This document shows, piece by piece, positions 36,548 through 45,079 of a stretch of 64,000 nucleotides of DNA (its first letter is position 1; every line of letters begins with the position of its first letter). The position numbers and the translations under genes were made by a program. This stretch comes from Rhodospirillales bacterium. Lineage in GTDB: Bacteria; Pseudomonadota; Alphaproteobacteria; ATCC43930; CGMCC-115725. The stretch lies in the NCBI GenBank assembly GCA_947473305.1, contig CANJCB010000007.1, forward strand, positions 62,001 to 126,000, in the 5' to 3' direction. The notes beneath the pieces were generated by a model. The model was not told the DNA's origin, ran no database searches, and saw nothing but the letters and a program-made list of their open reading frames with translations.

Positions 36548-37248
36548 GGCAGTTCGGCCCGGATGGCCCGGGCGGCGGCGGCGGGATCCTGGGCCTCGGT
36601 GATCGGCCGGCCGATGACGAGGTAATCGGCGCCGGCGTCAATCGCCTCGCGCGGGGTCATCACGCGCTTCTGGTCGCCGACCGCCGAGCCCGCCGGCCGG
36701 ATGCCTGGCACCACCAGGAGAAAATCCCTGCCGCAATCGGCTCTCAATTTCGCCACTTCCATGGGCGAGCAGATGACGCCGTCGAGCCCGCTTTTCTGGG
36801 CAAGTCCGGCCAGACGCCGGACATGATCCTCGACGGGTCCCCGCTGGCCGACAGCCTCCAGGTCCGATCCGTCGAGGCTCGTCAGGACGGTGACGCCCAT
36901 CAGCTTCATGCGCCGCCGGCCCTGGGCCGCTTCGGTCGCAGCCTCGGCGGCGGCGCGCATCATGGCCGGGCCCCCTGAGGTATGGATCGTGAGCAGCATC
37001 GGCTCCAGCGAAGCCACCGACCGCACCGCCCCCGCCACCGTATTCGGGATGTCGTGAAGCTTCAAATCCAGGAAGATCGAACTCTCGCCCGCCGCCGCCA
37101 GCCGGACGCCCTGGGGACCGTTCGCACCGAAGAACTCGAGCCCGAGCTTGATCCCGCCGACCTCTCCCTGCACCGCGCGGACGAGCTTGCCCGCCGCCCC
37201 CGGATCGGGGGTGTCGATGGCGCAGAGGATCGGGTTGGTCACGGTCAT
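36544..37248 (-). CDS. pyrF: Orotidine 5'-phosphate decarboxylase
   Basis: PyrF makes UMP from OMP. The 234-residue barrel has the catalytic charge network in FLDLKLHDIPNTV, the phosphate-binding GIRPAGSAVGDQKRVMTP, and the final GADYLVIGRPIT. The ATG follows directly after the TGA of the upstream cyclodeaminase-like gene and overlaps trpF downstream. pyrF beside trpF is common in alphaproteobacteria. Confidence 0.96.
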   Translation of the reverse strand: MTVTNPILCAIDTPDPGAAGKLVRAVQGEVGGIKLGLEFFGANGPQGVRLAAAGESSIFLDLKLHDIPNTVAGAVRSVASLEPMLLTIHTSGGPAMMRAAAEAATEAAQGRRRMKLMGVTVLTSLDGSDLEAVGQRGPVEDHVRRLAGLAQKSGLDGVICSPMEVAKLRADCGRDFLLVVPGIRPAGSAVGDQKRVMTPREAIDAGADYLVIGRPITEAQDPAAAARAIRAELP

Positions 37249-38190
37249 TCAGGTCCCTCCATGTTCGAGCGCGAGCTGCGCCGCCGCCAGATCTTCGAGC
37301 GCGGTGCCGACCGACTTGAAGAAAGTGATCTCTTCCGGGGATCTGCGCCCAGGCCGGGCATCCCGTGCAAGATCGAATAAATCGCCGCCCAGATCCTCGG
37401 CGCGGAGGATGCCCGCCTCCATCGGCCGCAGGATGTCGCCCGCCTCCTTGAGCGCCCCGGCGCGCGTATCGACGAAGACGCGGGAACGGCGCACCGCCGC
37501 GTCGTCCGCCTCGCGCATCTGCGGCGTGAAGCCGCCGACGAGATCGAGATGCGTGCCCGCCCGCAGCCAGTCGCCCTGGATCAACGGCTCCCGCGCGAGG
37601 GTCGCGCAACTGACGATATCGGCGTCGCGAGCCGCCTGTGCAAGGTCGGTCGCCGCCGTGACCCGCAGATCGGGTCGATCCAGCCGCCCGGCGAGCGCCA
37701 AAGCCTTCTCGGGGTTACGGCCCCAGATCACGACCTCTTGGATCGGCCGGACCGAAGCATGGGCCTCGACGAGATGCGGGGCGAGCGCGCCGGTCCCGAC
37801 CATCAGAAGCCGCCGGCTGTCGGGCCGGGCAAGATAACCGGCCGCAAGCGCCGAGGCCGCCGCCGTGCGCCGGAGCGTCAGCATCGGCCCGTCGAGCATC
37901 GCCAGCGGCTGCCCGGTCGTTCCGTCGAGCAGCATGTAGCTCCCCAGAACCGAGGGCAGGCTGCGCGCGCCATTGTCAGGGAAAATGGTCACGACCTTGA
38001 TGCCGAGGTTACGGCCGGTCTGCCAGGCGGGCATCAGGAGAAGCGTGCCATCCGACCCGCCCGGAACCGTCACGGTATGATGATGCCGGGTCGGCAACTC
38101 GCAGCCGCTGCGGAACATCTGCCGCAGCGCCTCGACGAGCGCGCCGAATGGCAGCGCCGCCTGAACTTCCGAGGAGCTTAAAATCCGCAT
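37249..38190 (-). CDS. Ornithine cyclodeaminase/mu-crystallin family protein
   Basis: This 313-residue NAD(P)-binding protein belongs to the family of ornithine cyclodeaminase, alanine dehydrogenase (archaeal) and ketimine reductase. Seen: the N-terminal LPFGALVEALRQMF, the substrate-site LGIKVVTIFPDN, LTLRRTAAASALAAGYLA, the Rossmann motif LLMVGTGALAPHLVEAH, and GTHLDLVGGFTPQMREAD. It is fused tightly into the pyrF transcript (stop directly abutting the pyrF ATG). The substrate is uncertain, because family members differ widely. Confidence 0.85.
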   Translation of the reverse strand: MRILSSSEVQAALPFGALVEALRQMFRSGCELPTRHHHTVTVPGGSDGTLLLMPAWQTGRNLGIKVVTIFPDNGARSLPSVLGSYMLLDGTTGQPLAMLDGPMLTLRRTAAASALAAGYLARPDSRRLLMVGTGALAPHLVEAHASVRPIQEVVIWGRNPEKALALAGRLDRPDLRVTAATDLAQAARDADIVSCATLAREPLIQGDWLRAGTHLDLVGGFTPQMREADDAAVRRSRVFVDTRAGALKEAGDILRPMEAGILRAEDLGGDLFDLARDARPGRRSPEEITFFKSVGTALEDLAAAQLALEHGGT

Positions 38191-38238
38191 GAGCGGGAAC
38201 TACGCCAAGCCCGCCGCTCCGTCAATCTCGGGGCGGGT

Positions 38239-38577
38239 TCAGAACGAGTTGACGAGCGTGGGTGCCTTGGCCGGCGTCAGGGCCATGTTGTCCGCCGCAA
38301 GCTTGGCCTGGGTCGCGCCCAGTTCCCGCTCCAGCGCATCCACCCGCCGCCGCAGCCGCCGCGTCTCGCGCCGCCAGCGTCCGGCGGATATCCAGGCCGC
38401 GACAGCGCCCAGCAGGATCCCGATCAGCAGAATCAGCAGGATCGCGAGATAGAGCGGCATCGAGCCTTCGACCGGCAAAGGCCAAAGCTCAATCGTCACG
38501 ACCTCGCGATTGGAGACCGCGAAGAGCATCAGCACGAGGGCGACGACGCCCGCCAACACCCAATAAAGAACCTTCAA
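38239..38577 (-). CDS. LapA-domain (DUF1049) inner membrane protein
   Basis: This 112-residue protein has two transmembrane helices (about residues 3-20 and 43-65), the first followed by FAVSNREVVTIELWP, which is the typical LapA-domain sentence. A basic coiled coil (WRRETRRLRRRVDALERELG) follows. In enterobacteria LapA/LapB act in LPS control at the inner membrane. It follows ihfB by 21 bases, the usual ihfB-lapA order; no lapB follows. Confidence 0.88.
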   Translation of the reverse strand: MKVLYWVLAGVVALVLMLFAVSNREVVTIELWPLPVEGSMPLYLAILLILLIGILLGAVAAWISAGRWRRETRRLRRRVDALERELGATQAKLAADNMALTPAKAPTLVNSF

Positions 38578-38598
38578 GAAATAATCCTTTGGCCGCGA

Positions 38599-38883
38599 TC
38601 AGCCGTCGGTATTGAGACGCTCGCGCAGCTGCTTTCCGGTCTTGAAAAAGGGAATGTGCTTCTCATCCACCCGGACGCTGTCGCCGGTGCGCGGATTGCG
38701 CCCCAGCCGCGCATCCCGGCGTTTGACCGAGAAGGCGCCGAAGCCGCGCAATTCGACCCGATCCCCACGGGCGAGCGCCGAGGTGATCTCGTCGAAGATC
38801 GCGGTCACGATCCGCTCGACATCCCGCTGGTAGAGATGTGGATTCATTTCCGCCAAGCGCTCGATCAGTTCGAATTTGGTCAT
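38599..38883 (-). CDS. ihfB: Integration host factor subunit beta
   Basis: IHF bends DNA at promoters and recombination sites as an alpha/beta dimer. The 94-residue protein has [39 protein letters not shown] (the DNA-binding arm) and the end VPFFK-like [15 protein letters not shown]. The start at 38883 (MTKFEL) fits the family; an upstream frame extension to 38958 does not. It follows rpsA, the classic rpsA-ihfB arrangement. Confidence 0.96.
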   Translation of the reverse strand: MTKFELIERLAEMNPHLYQRDVERIVTAIFDEITSALARGDRVELRGFGAFSVKRRDARLGRNPRTGDSVRVDEKHIPFFKTGKQLRERLNTDG

Positions 38884-38971
38884 AGAGCGCACTCCCCGTT
38901 CGCCCGGTTCCTTCCGGGTCAATCCTTCCACCCTGCCAAAGCCACCCTCGACCGTCAAGGTTATCGGCTAA

Positions 38972-38989
38972 AACTTAGGCAACTAAGTT
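38972..38989. repeat. Short inverted repeat upstream of ihfB
   Basis: AACTTAG (38972-38978) and CTAAGTT (38983-38989) flank GCAA in an AT-rich patch about 90 bases before the ihfB start. It may belong to the ihfB promoter or an operator. There is no further support. Confidence 0.35.
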
Positions 38990-39005
38990 ACAGATCTCAA
39001 AACAA

Positions 39006-39031
39006 AAGGGACGGGCCAAAGCCCGTCCCTT
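39006..39031 (-). terminator. Rho-independent terminator of rpsA
   Basis: The stem AAGGGACGGGC / GCCCGTCCCTT is a perfect 11-bp hairpin with a four-base loop. On the minus strand it lies about 27 bases after the rpsA stop and is followed by TTGTTTTG, the expected U-rich tail. ihfB would then need its own promoter downstream. Confidence 0.8.
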
Positions 39032-39057
39032 GCTGAAGTTTCAGCCTTTTCAGGCGA

Positions 39058-40770
39058 TCAGCTCGACTTCTCTTCCTTTTCCTTCGCGCGGTTGATCGCC
39101 GCGCCCAGGATGTCGCCGAGGCTCGCGCCCGAATCGGACGACCCGTAATCGGCCATCGCCTTCTTCTCTTCCTCGACTTCGCGGGACTTGATCGAGAGGG
39201 TGAGCTTGCGGGTGGCGCGATCGATCGCGGTCACCTTGGCATCCACCTTCTCGCCAACGGCGAAGCGGTCGGCACGCTGCTCGCTTCGGTCGCGGGACAG
39301 CTCGGCCTTGCGGATGAAGCCCGGCATGCCGTCGAGCACCGTCACTTCGATGCCGCCGTCGGTGATCTGGGTCACCGTGCAGGTTACGACATCGCCCTTC
39401 TTGATCTGAGACATGCTGGTCTCATAGGGGTCGGCCGCAAGCTGCTTCACACCGAGGCTGATACGCTCCTTCTCGACGTCGACATCGAGGACGCGCACCT
39501 TGACCATGTCGCCCTTGTTGTAGTCGGCGATCGCCTCCTCGCCGGACTTCGCCCAGTCGAGGTCGGAGAGATGGACCATCCCGTCGATCTCGCCGGGCAG
39601 GCCGACAAAGAGACCGAATTCGGTGATGTTCTTGACCTCGCCTTCGAGCTCGGTACCCACCGGGTGCTGAGAGACGAAAGCATCCCAGGGATTGTCCATG
39701 CATTGCTTGAGGCCAAGGCTGATCCGGCGCTTCTGCGGATCGACGTCCAGCACCATGACTTCGACTTCCTGGCTGGTCGAAACGATCTTGCCAGGATGCA
39801 CGTTCTTCTTGGTCCAGCTCATCTCGGAGACATGGACAAGGCCTTCGACACCGGGCTCCAACTCGACGAACGCGCCGTAGTCGGTGATGTTGGTCACGCG
39901 GCCCTTGAAGCGGGCAGACGCCGGATACTTGAGCTCGACGCCTTCCCAGGGATCGGCTTCAAGCTGCTTCATGCCGAGCGAGATACGCTGGGTCTCGGGG
40001 TTGAAGCGGATGACCTGCACCTTGACCGACTGGCCGATGTGCAAGGCTTCCGACGGATGATTGATGCGACGCCAGGCAATGTCGGTGACATGCAGCAAGC
40101 CATCGACGCCGCCGAGGTCCACGAACGCGCCATAGTCGGTGATGTTCTTGACCACGCCGTTGAGGATCTGGCCTTCCTTGAGGCTCGCCACCAGCTCGGA
40201 GCGGGCTTCCGCACGGCTCTCTTCGAGCACGGCGCGGCGTGAGACCACGATATTGCCGCGGGCGCGATCCATCTTGAGGATCTGGAAAGGCTGCGGGGTG
40301 CCCAGGAGTGGGGCAATGTCGCGCACGGGGCGGATATCGACCTGACTGCCCGGCAGGAAGGCGACGGCGCCGGAAAGATCGACCGTGAAGCCGCCCTTGA
40401 CGCGACCGAAGATCGTGCCGGTGACGCGCTCGGCCGCCTGGAAATTCTTTTCCAAGAGGGTCCAGGCCTCTTCGCGGCGAGCCTTCTCGCGCGAAAGCTG
40501 GGCCTCGCCGTTCTTGTCTTCCATCCGCTCCAGATAGACCTCGACGGTGTCGCCGGCCTTGAGCTCGGTCTCCTGACCGGGGGTCTGGAATTCCTTGAGG
40601 GCCACGCGCCCTTCGGATTTGAGGCCCACATCGATGAGGACCATGTCGTTCTCGACGGCGATCACGCGACCCTTGATCACGGTGCCTTCGAGGCCCGCAG
40701 AGCTCCCAAGGGACTCATCGAGAAGCGCCGCGAAGCTTTCCTTCGCGGGGGTTTCGGTTGCTACGGCCAT
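39058..40770 (-). CDS. rpsA: 30S ribosomal protein S1
   Basis: S1 brings mRNA to the 30S subunit. The 570-residue protein has repeated S1 domains, visible as GTVIKGRVIAVENDMVLIDVG, GVVKNITDYGAFVDLGGVDG, GRVTNITDYGAFVELEPGVEG, GEVKNITEFGLFVGLPGEIDG and further diverged copies, six in total as in E. coli. The C-terminal end is charged. It lies between cmk and ihfB, a widely conserved order. Confidence 0.98.
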   Translation of the reverse strand: MAVATETPAKESFAALLDESLGSSAGLEGTVIKGRVIAVENDMVLIDVGLKSEGRVALKEFQTPGQETELKAGDTVEVYLERMEDKNGEAQLSREKARREEAWTLLEKNFQAAERVTGTIFGRVKGGFTVDLSGAVAFLPGSQVDIRPVRDIAPLLGTPQPFQILKMDRARGNIVVSRRAVLEESRAEARSELVASLKEGQILNGVVKNITDYGAFVDLGGVDGLLHVTDIAWRRINHPSEALHIGQSVKVQVIRFNPETQRISLGMKQLEADPWEGVELKYPASARFKGRVTNITDYGAFVELEPGVEGLVHVSEMSWTKKNVHPGKIVSTSQEVEVMVLDVDPQKRRISLGLKQCMDNPWDAFVSQHPVGTELEGEVKNITEFGLFVGLPGEIDGMVHLSDLDWAKSGEEAIADYNKGDMVKVRVLDVDVEKERISLGVKQLAADPYETSMSQIKKGDVVTCTVTQITDGGIEVTVLDGMPGFIRKAELSRDRSEQRADRFAVGEKVDAKVTAIDRATRKLTLSIKSREVEEEKKAMADYGSSDSGASLGDILGAAINRAKEKEEKSS

Positions 40771-40921
40771 AGAATCTCCAGCATCCCCTGGCTTTCTTCA
40801 GTCCAGGCGAGCCGGGGAAAGAGGCATCGCGGGACCGGCCGTCGACTGGATCGGGTGCGGCGGCATTGACCCGTCGTCCTGCGTTACAAGGAAAGAGGCT
40901 TCAAAAGCAGGCGGGACACCC

Positions 40922-41560
40922 TCAAAGGGCGACCTTCCGGCCGACAATGTCGCAAGCCATCTTGAAGACGGCATCGGCATCGAGCGCTGTCGTATCGAGC
41001 ACAACCGCATCAGGGGCCGGCGCCAGGGGCGCCGCCTGACGCTGGCTGTCGCGCGCGTCACGATCCTTCATGTCCTGCAGGACGCGCAGGTATATAGCCC
41101 CAGGGTCCTGTTCCTGCAACTCTTTGAATCGCCGGAGCGCGCGGGCTTCCGCCGATGCCGTGACGAAAAGCTTCACGTCAGCCAGGGGACAAACGACAGT
41201 TCCGATGTCGCGTCCGTCCAGCACGGCTCCCCTGCTGCCCGCCGGAGGATGGCTGGCGAAATCGCGCTGAAAGGCCAGCAGAGCCGCCCGGACGCCGGGA
41301 ATCGCCGCCACCACGGAGGCCGCCTTGCCCACCGCTTCGTCGCGAAGCTTCGGATCGGCCAGTTGCTCCGCCCGGACGCGCTTGGCCGCCGCTTCCGCCG
41401 CAACCGGATCCGCAGGGTCGTCGCCTGCCGCCACAGCCTGAAAGGCCGCCGCTCGGTAAATTGCCCCCGTATCGAGATAGGCGAGTTGAAAATGCGCGGC
41501 GATCCGGCGGGCAAGGGTTCCCTTTCCCGCCGCCGCCGGGCCGTCGATCGCGACGATCAC
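40922..41560 (-). CDS. cmk: Cytidylate kinase
   Basis: Cmk phosphorylates CMP and dCMP. The 212-residue protein has the P-loop [20 protein letters not shown], the CMP-binding LDTGAIYRA, the [12 protein letters not shown] loop and a LID region RRFKELQ. It overlaps aroA by four bases (ATGA), and rpsA follows after about 150 bases. Confidence 0.97.
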   Translation of the reverse strand: MIVAIDGPAAAGKGTLARRIAAHFQLAYLDTGAIYRAAAFQAVAAGDDPADPVAAEAAAKRVRAEQLADPKLRDEAVGKAASVVAAIPGVRAALLAFQRDFASHPPAGSRGAVLDGRDIGTVVCPLADVKLFVTASAEARALRRFKELQEQDPGAIYLRVLQDMKDRDARDSQRQAAPLAPAPDAVVLDTTALDADAVFKMACDIVGRKVAL

Positions 41561-42888
41561 GCCTTTTCCACCGCGATCCGGGCGCCGAGCCCGTTCATCA
41601 ACTCGACAAAGCCTGGGAAGCTGGTGTTGATCGTCTCGCCATCGTCGATCTTGGTCCCGGCCTTCGCCGCCAGCCCCAGGATCAGGAACGACATGGCGAT
41701 GCGATGATCGAGCTTCGCGGCGATGAGCCCTCCGCCGGCCGGCGGCTTGCCCTTGCCCTCCACGGTCAGGATGTCGCCTTCGATCGAAAAATCGACGCCG
41801 CAGGCTTTCAACCCTTCGGCAACGGCGCTCAGGCGGTCGCTCTCCTTGACGCGCAACTCGCCAAGGCCGTGCATCACGGTCGGCCCCCTGGCAAAAGCCG
41901 CAGCCACCGCGAGCACGGGATATTCGTCGATCATGCGCGGGCTGCGCTCTGCCGGCACGGTGACGCCCCTCAGCTCGCTGGCCTTGACGAGGAGGTCCGC
42001 AACGGGCTCGCCGCCTTCGATCCGCTCGTTCCGGAAAGTGATGTCCGCGCCCATCTCCAGCAAGGTATCGTAAAGCCCGGTGCGCAGCTTGTTGGTGCCG
42101 ACGCCGTCGATCGTCAGTTCCGAGCCCGCAACCAGAAGGGCCGCGACCGCCGGAAAGGCGGCGGAGGACGGGTCGGAGGGGACCACGAGATCGGCCGCGC
42201 GCAGTTCCGGCTGCCCTTCGAGCCGAATTTCGCGGGCGCCGTCGCTGAAGTCCTCGACCGCGACGCTCGCCCCGAAGTGCCGCATCATCCGCTCGCTATG
42301 GTCGCGGGTCGGCATGGGCTCGATAACGGAGGTCACGCCCGGCGTGTTGAGCCCCGCCAGCAGCACCGCCGACTTCACCTGAGCCGAGGCGACGGGCAGC
42401 CGGTAGGAGATCGGCACCGGATCGCCGGTCCCAGTGATCGCCAAGGGCATCCGCCCCCCGGCGCGGGAAACGATCCGCGCGCCGATCCGGGAGAGAGGAT
42501 CGCCGACCCGGCCCATCGGGCGCTTCCGCAGCGAGGCGTCGCCGGTGAAGAAAGCCGTCAGGGGATGGGAAGCCACAACACCCATCAGGAGCCGGGCGCC
42601 GGTCCCGGAATTTCCCATGTCGAGCAGCGCTTCGGGCTCGATCAGCCCGCCGATCCCGACGCCGGTCACCGTCCAGATGCCGTCGGCGCCCCGGTCGAGC
42701 CTGGCACCCAGCGCCCGCATGGCGGCGGCGGTGCAGAGCACGTCCTCGCCTTCGAGGAGTCCCGAGACCCGCGTGCATCCTACGGCCAGCGACCCGAGAA
42801 TCAGGGCCCGGTGGGAGATCGACTTGTCGCCGGGGACGCGGACGCGCCCCTTCAAGGGGCCGGCGGTACCGGAAAGGAGCGGGGTCAC
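41557..42888 (-). CDS. aroA: 3-phosphoshikimate 1-carboxyvinyltransferase (EPSP synthase)
   Basis: AroA makes EPSP in the shikimate pathway. The 443-residue protein has [16 protein letters not shown] at the start, [15 protein letters not shown], the [19 protein letters not shown] active-site stretch, and [13 protein letters not shown] near the C-terminus. This NSGTGAR form with Ala is typical of the class II (CP4-like) enzymes, which have low glyphosate affinity; that is inferred from motif type. The start is GTG at 42888, as no suitable ATG gives the family N-terminus. Confidence 0.96.
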   Translation of the reverse strand: MTPLLSGTAGPLKGRVRVPGDKSISHRALILGSLAVGCTRVSGLLEGEDVLCTAAAMRALGARLDRGADGIWTVTGVGIGGLIEPEALLDMGNSGTGARLLMGVVASHPLTAFFTGDASLRKRPMGRVGDPLSRIGARIVSRAGGRMPLAITGTGDPVPISYRLPVASAQVKSAVLLAGLNTPGVTSVIEPMPTRDHSERMMRHFGASVAVEDFSDGAREIRLEGQPELRAADLVVPSDPSSAAFPAVAALLVAGSELTIDGVGTNKLRTGLYDTLLEMGADITFRNERIEGGEPVADLLVKASELRGVTVPAERSPRMIDEYPVLAVAAAFARGPTVMHGLGELRVKESDRLSAVAEGLKACGVDFSIEGDILTVEGKGKPPAGGGLIAAKLDHRIAMSFLILGLAAKAGTKIDDGETINTSFPGFVELMNGLGARIAVEKA

Positions 42889-43097
42889 GTGGCGTCTCTT
42901 AAGTTGAAATCGGAAGCGCCAATCGGCGCGCGCCGCCGTCTCTAGCACATCCCGTTCGCCAGGGGGAGGGTTGGCGGCCTGGGGTCCGACTGCCATTTTG
43001 CTTTGACAGCGCCGGGGTATCGTGGCAATTGCCCCCGTCAATCCAATCGACAGGTCTTGAGCCCACGTCATCAAAGCCTGAATCACGGAGTTCGACC

Positions 43098-43454
43098 TTG
43101 GCCAAGCCGGAATGGGGTACCAAGCGCATCTGCCCGAGCTGCGGCACGCGCTATTACGATCTGCAACGCGACCCGGTGACCTGCCCGAAGTGCGGTGCGG
43201 CCTTCGATCCGGAAGCCTTCCTGAAGACCCGTCGCGCCCGTGTCGCGGCGCCAACCGAGGCCGCGCCCGTACCGGTGCCCGGCGAAGAGGTTGAGGCCGA
43301 TACGGAAGTCGAGACCGAAGACGAGGACGTCATCGCCGTCGAAGGCGACGAGGAGGCCGAAGACGAGTTGATCGAGGACGCTTCCGAACTCGGCGAGGAC
43401 GAGGACGACATGGCCGAGGTCATCGAGAATGTCGACGAGGAGGAAGAGCGCTAG
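43098..43454 (+). CDS. TIGR02300-family protein (zinc ribbon with acidic tail)
   Basis: This 118-residue alphaproteobacterial protein starts at TTG (GGAG nine bases before). The N-terminal [17 protein letters not shown] and [11 protein letters not shown] give a CxxC-CxxC zinc ribbon with the FYDLN-type motif written as YYDL. The last half is very acidic (Glu/Asp repeats). The function is unknown. It is divergent from aroA and upstream of the tRNA gene, its normal place in this lineage. Confidence 0.9.
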   Translation: MAKPEWGTKRICPSCGTRYYDLQRDPVTCPKCGAAFDPEAFLKTRRARVAAPTEAAPVPVPGEEVEADTEVETEDEDVIAVEGDEEAEDELIEDASELGEDEDDMAEVIENVDEEEER

Positions 43455-43473
43455 GATCACTGGCGGGGCCAGT

Positions 43474-43487
43474 AGGGAAATTTCCCT
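43474..43487. repeat. 14-bp palindrome AGGGAAATTTCCCT
   Basis: This perfect palindrome lies 20 bases after the TIGR02300 gene and 80 bases before tRNA-Ala. It may be a terminator arm or a chance match; no T-run follows. Confidence 0.35.
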
Positions 43488-43566
43488 TGCCTCGCCGCCT
43501 CGCCGCTCCTAATTTCTCGCTCCCGCGGCCTTCGGGCGTAAGTGTGCGAGACGCGGCATCCCTTTC

Positions 43567-43642
<76 letters not shown>

Positions 43643-43651
43643 GTTTAAAAT

Positions 43652-43683
43652 CAAGGGCTTAGCGAGAGATCGCTGAGCCCTTG
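43652..43683 (+). terminator. Rho-independent terminator after tRNA-Ala
   Basis: A 14-bp stem (CAAGGGCTTAGCGA / TCGCTGAGCCCTTG, one T-G wobble) closes on GAGA and is followed by TTCTTT. It starts 10 bases after the tRNA 3' end. Confidence 0.85.
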
Positions 43684-43704
43684 TTCTTTGCGGCGGCGGA
43701 GGCC

Positions 43705-43995
43705 TCAAGGGCAGCGGCGGTGAGCCTGCTGGCCGCGTGCCGGAATCGCATGTGATCGGCGCCGGCACTCCAATCTCGCCGGAAACACGATAACTTCAGC
43801 CGAGCCTCCCCGGGCCGGAACCATCAGATGAGGCCGCCGCTCGCCGCCGCGGCAAGCAATTGGGAAGACATTTTCCCGGTCTCGCCCCGGGACCCTGCGG
43901 CAGGTGCCCCGGGACAGGGTGGGGCGCAGAAAGACGATGGCGAAACAGATCGCCATCACGGCGCAGGCGACCTCGCTCAAGGGTGTGATCTGCAT
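43705..43995 (-). CDS. Possible small membrane protein, unknown
   Basis: An open frame of 96 codons starts at ATG 43995 with a good ribosome site (CGGGAGATATCC). It has one hydrophobic helix (SEVACAVMAICFAIVFLRPTL, about residues 7-27) followed by a basic, proline- and arginine-rich tail that looks like noncoding GC-rich sequence. The helix may be real and the tail a read-through or decayed end. No family is recognised. It has a near-perfect 32-bp palindrome about 30 bases upstream. Confidence 0.3.
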   Translation of the reverse strand: MQITPLSEVACAVMAICFAIVFLRPTLSRGTCRRVPGRDRENVFPIACRGGERRPHLMVPARGGSAEVIVFPARLECRRRSHAIPARGQQAHRRCP

Positions 43996-44024
43996 GGATA
44001 TCTCCCGTGAGACCACAATTTGCG

Positions 44025-44056
44025 GGCCGTCCATTATCCCAGGATTATGGACGGCC
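44025..44056. repeat. 32-bp near-perfect palindrome
   Basis: Outer arms GGCCGTCCAT (44025-44034) and ATGGACGGCC (44047-44056) are exact reverse complements. After one T-T mismatch the inner ATCC/GGAT pairs continue to a two-base centre. It lies about 30 bases upstream of the small minus-strand frame starting at 43995. It could be a dimeric repressor site or a cruciform. No T-run follows on either strand. Confidence 0.65.
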
Positions 44057-44254
44057 GTTACGATGACGGCTCCCGCCGCAAGCCCGCATATTCCCTATCT
44101 CACAGGCGATATGTCCCGTCTTCTGGAAAGGCGTCTGCCATAATTTAACCTCTTTTCGCCAGTGTCTAAAAAGAGGCATTGGCCCCGCTCCCATCGCCGC
44201 TCCGATCGGATGCCGCCATATCAGAAAGCCGGAAACGACCCGAGCGGAGCAAGC

Positions 44255-44482
44255 ATGTTCAAGATCGAATGGCTTGAAAAGAAAGCCGTCATTCATAGCG
44301 AGGATTCGGCGAAGCCGACCCTCGAAGCCATCTTGCAGGGCGCGATCGCCCGCGTTGCCGAGATGAAAAGCCGATTTCCCTCCAACCCTCCGGACAGCTT
44401 CCGGATCATTGACGGCCAGGGACTGCTTGTGACCGCCATAGTGCTGGTAAGGACCGGTGACGGAAATCAACGGTTCCGTTGA
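44255..44482 (+). CDS. Small protein of unknown function
   Basis: This 75-residue frame starts at ATG 44255 with GGAG five bases upstream. It is soluble, begins MFKIEWLEKKAVIHSEDS, has a central helix (LEAILQGAIARVAEMKSRFP) and ends with a strand pair RIIDGQGLLVTAIVLVR. This is the look of small cytoplasmic proteins found singly in Rhizobiales and Rhodospirillales, but I cannot assign a family. It lies 65 bases before a lipoprotein gene on the same strand. Confidence 0.55.
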   Translation: MFKIEWLEKKAVIHSEDSAKPTLEAILQGAIARVAEMKSRFPSNPPDSFRIIDGQGLLVTAIVLVRTGDGNQRFR

Positions 44483-44546
44483 CAAAGACGCCCGGAAGGA
44501 GCCTCGATCCTCTCCGCGCGACCGACTTCCCCAGGGTGAGGCAATC

Positions 44547-44816
44547 ATGGCATCGGTTCACTCCCTCAGATCGACGTTCCTGAGCATGCTTGCAATCAGC
44601 CTTTCGCTGGCAGGCTGCGAGATTGCCCCGGGAACGCCCCCGGACGGGCTCATCTCGAGCGGCGCCTTGCCGCCTTCCTCGGAGGGGGCGTTCAGCTGGA
44701 TGCCGCCCCTGCCGCCCGGATGCCTCGAAGCGTTGCGCCAAGGACGGCCCCGCCAATCCAGCGGTCCGCGGCTGGACGCCACCGGGGGCTATACGGCCGA
44801 TTCCAACGCCTGCTGA
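44547..44816 (+). CDS. Small putative lipoprotein
   Basis: The 89-residue product starts at ATG 44547 with GAGG six bases upstream. It has a lipoprotein signal (MASVHSLRSTFLSMLAISLS) ending in the lipobox LAGC, then a proline- and glycine-rich mature part of about 60 residues with three more Cys-poor stretches and a terminal Cys. The function is unknown. Orphan lipoproteins of this kind are often fast-evolving. Confidence 0.5.
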   Translation: MASVHSLRSTFLSMLAISLSLAGCEIAPGTPPDGLISSGALPPSSEGAFSWMPPLPPGCLEALRQGRPRQSSGPRLDATGGYTADSNAC

Positions 44817-45079
44817 GAATTCTCTTCGGCTTTCCCGCAGACAACGTCATCGGTTCGCATCGCACAACCGGAAATAGCAAGTCGCGAGAATTCCGCACCA
44901 AGCGATTAAAAGCTTAGAAAATCATGCCCTTATCCGGCCCGGCGGCAACCTATTCCGCTGGCTGCCACCGAGGTGATTGCCTATGATGGTTCCCTGCAAG
45001 GTTGCATCAAGCAGCCGCTATACAAGGCTTTGCCCCGGCAAAGCCGGGAGAGCACGCCTGGGATCGTCATGGCCTTCAT

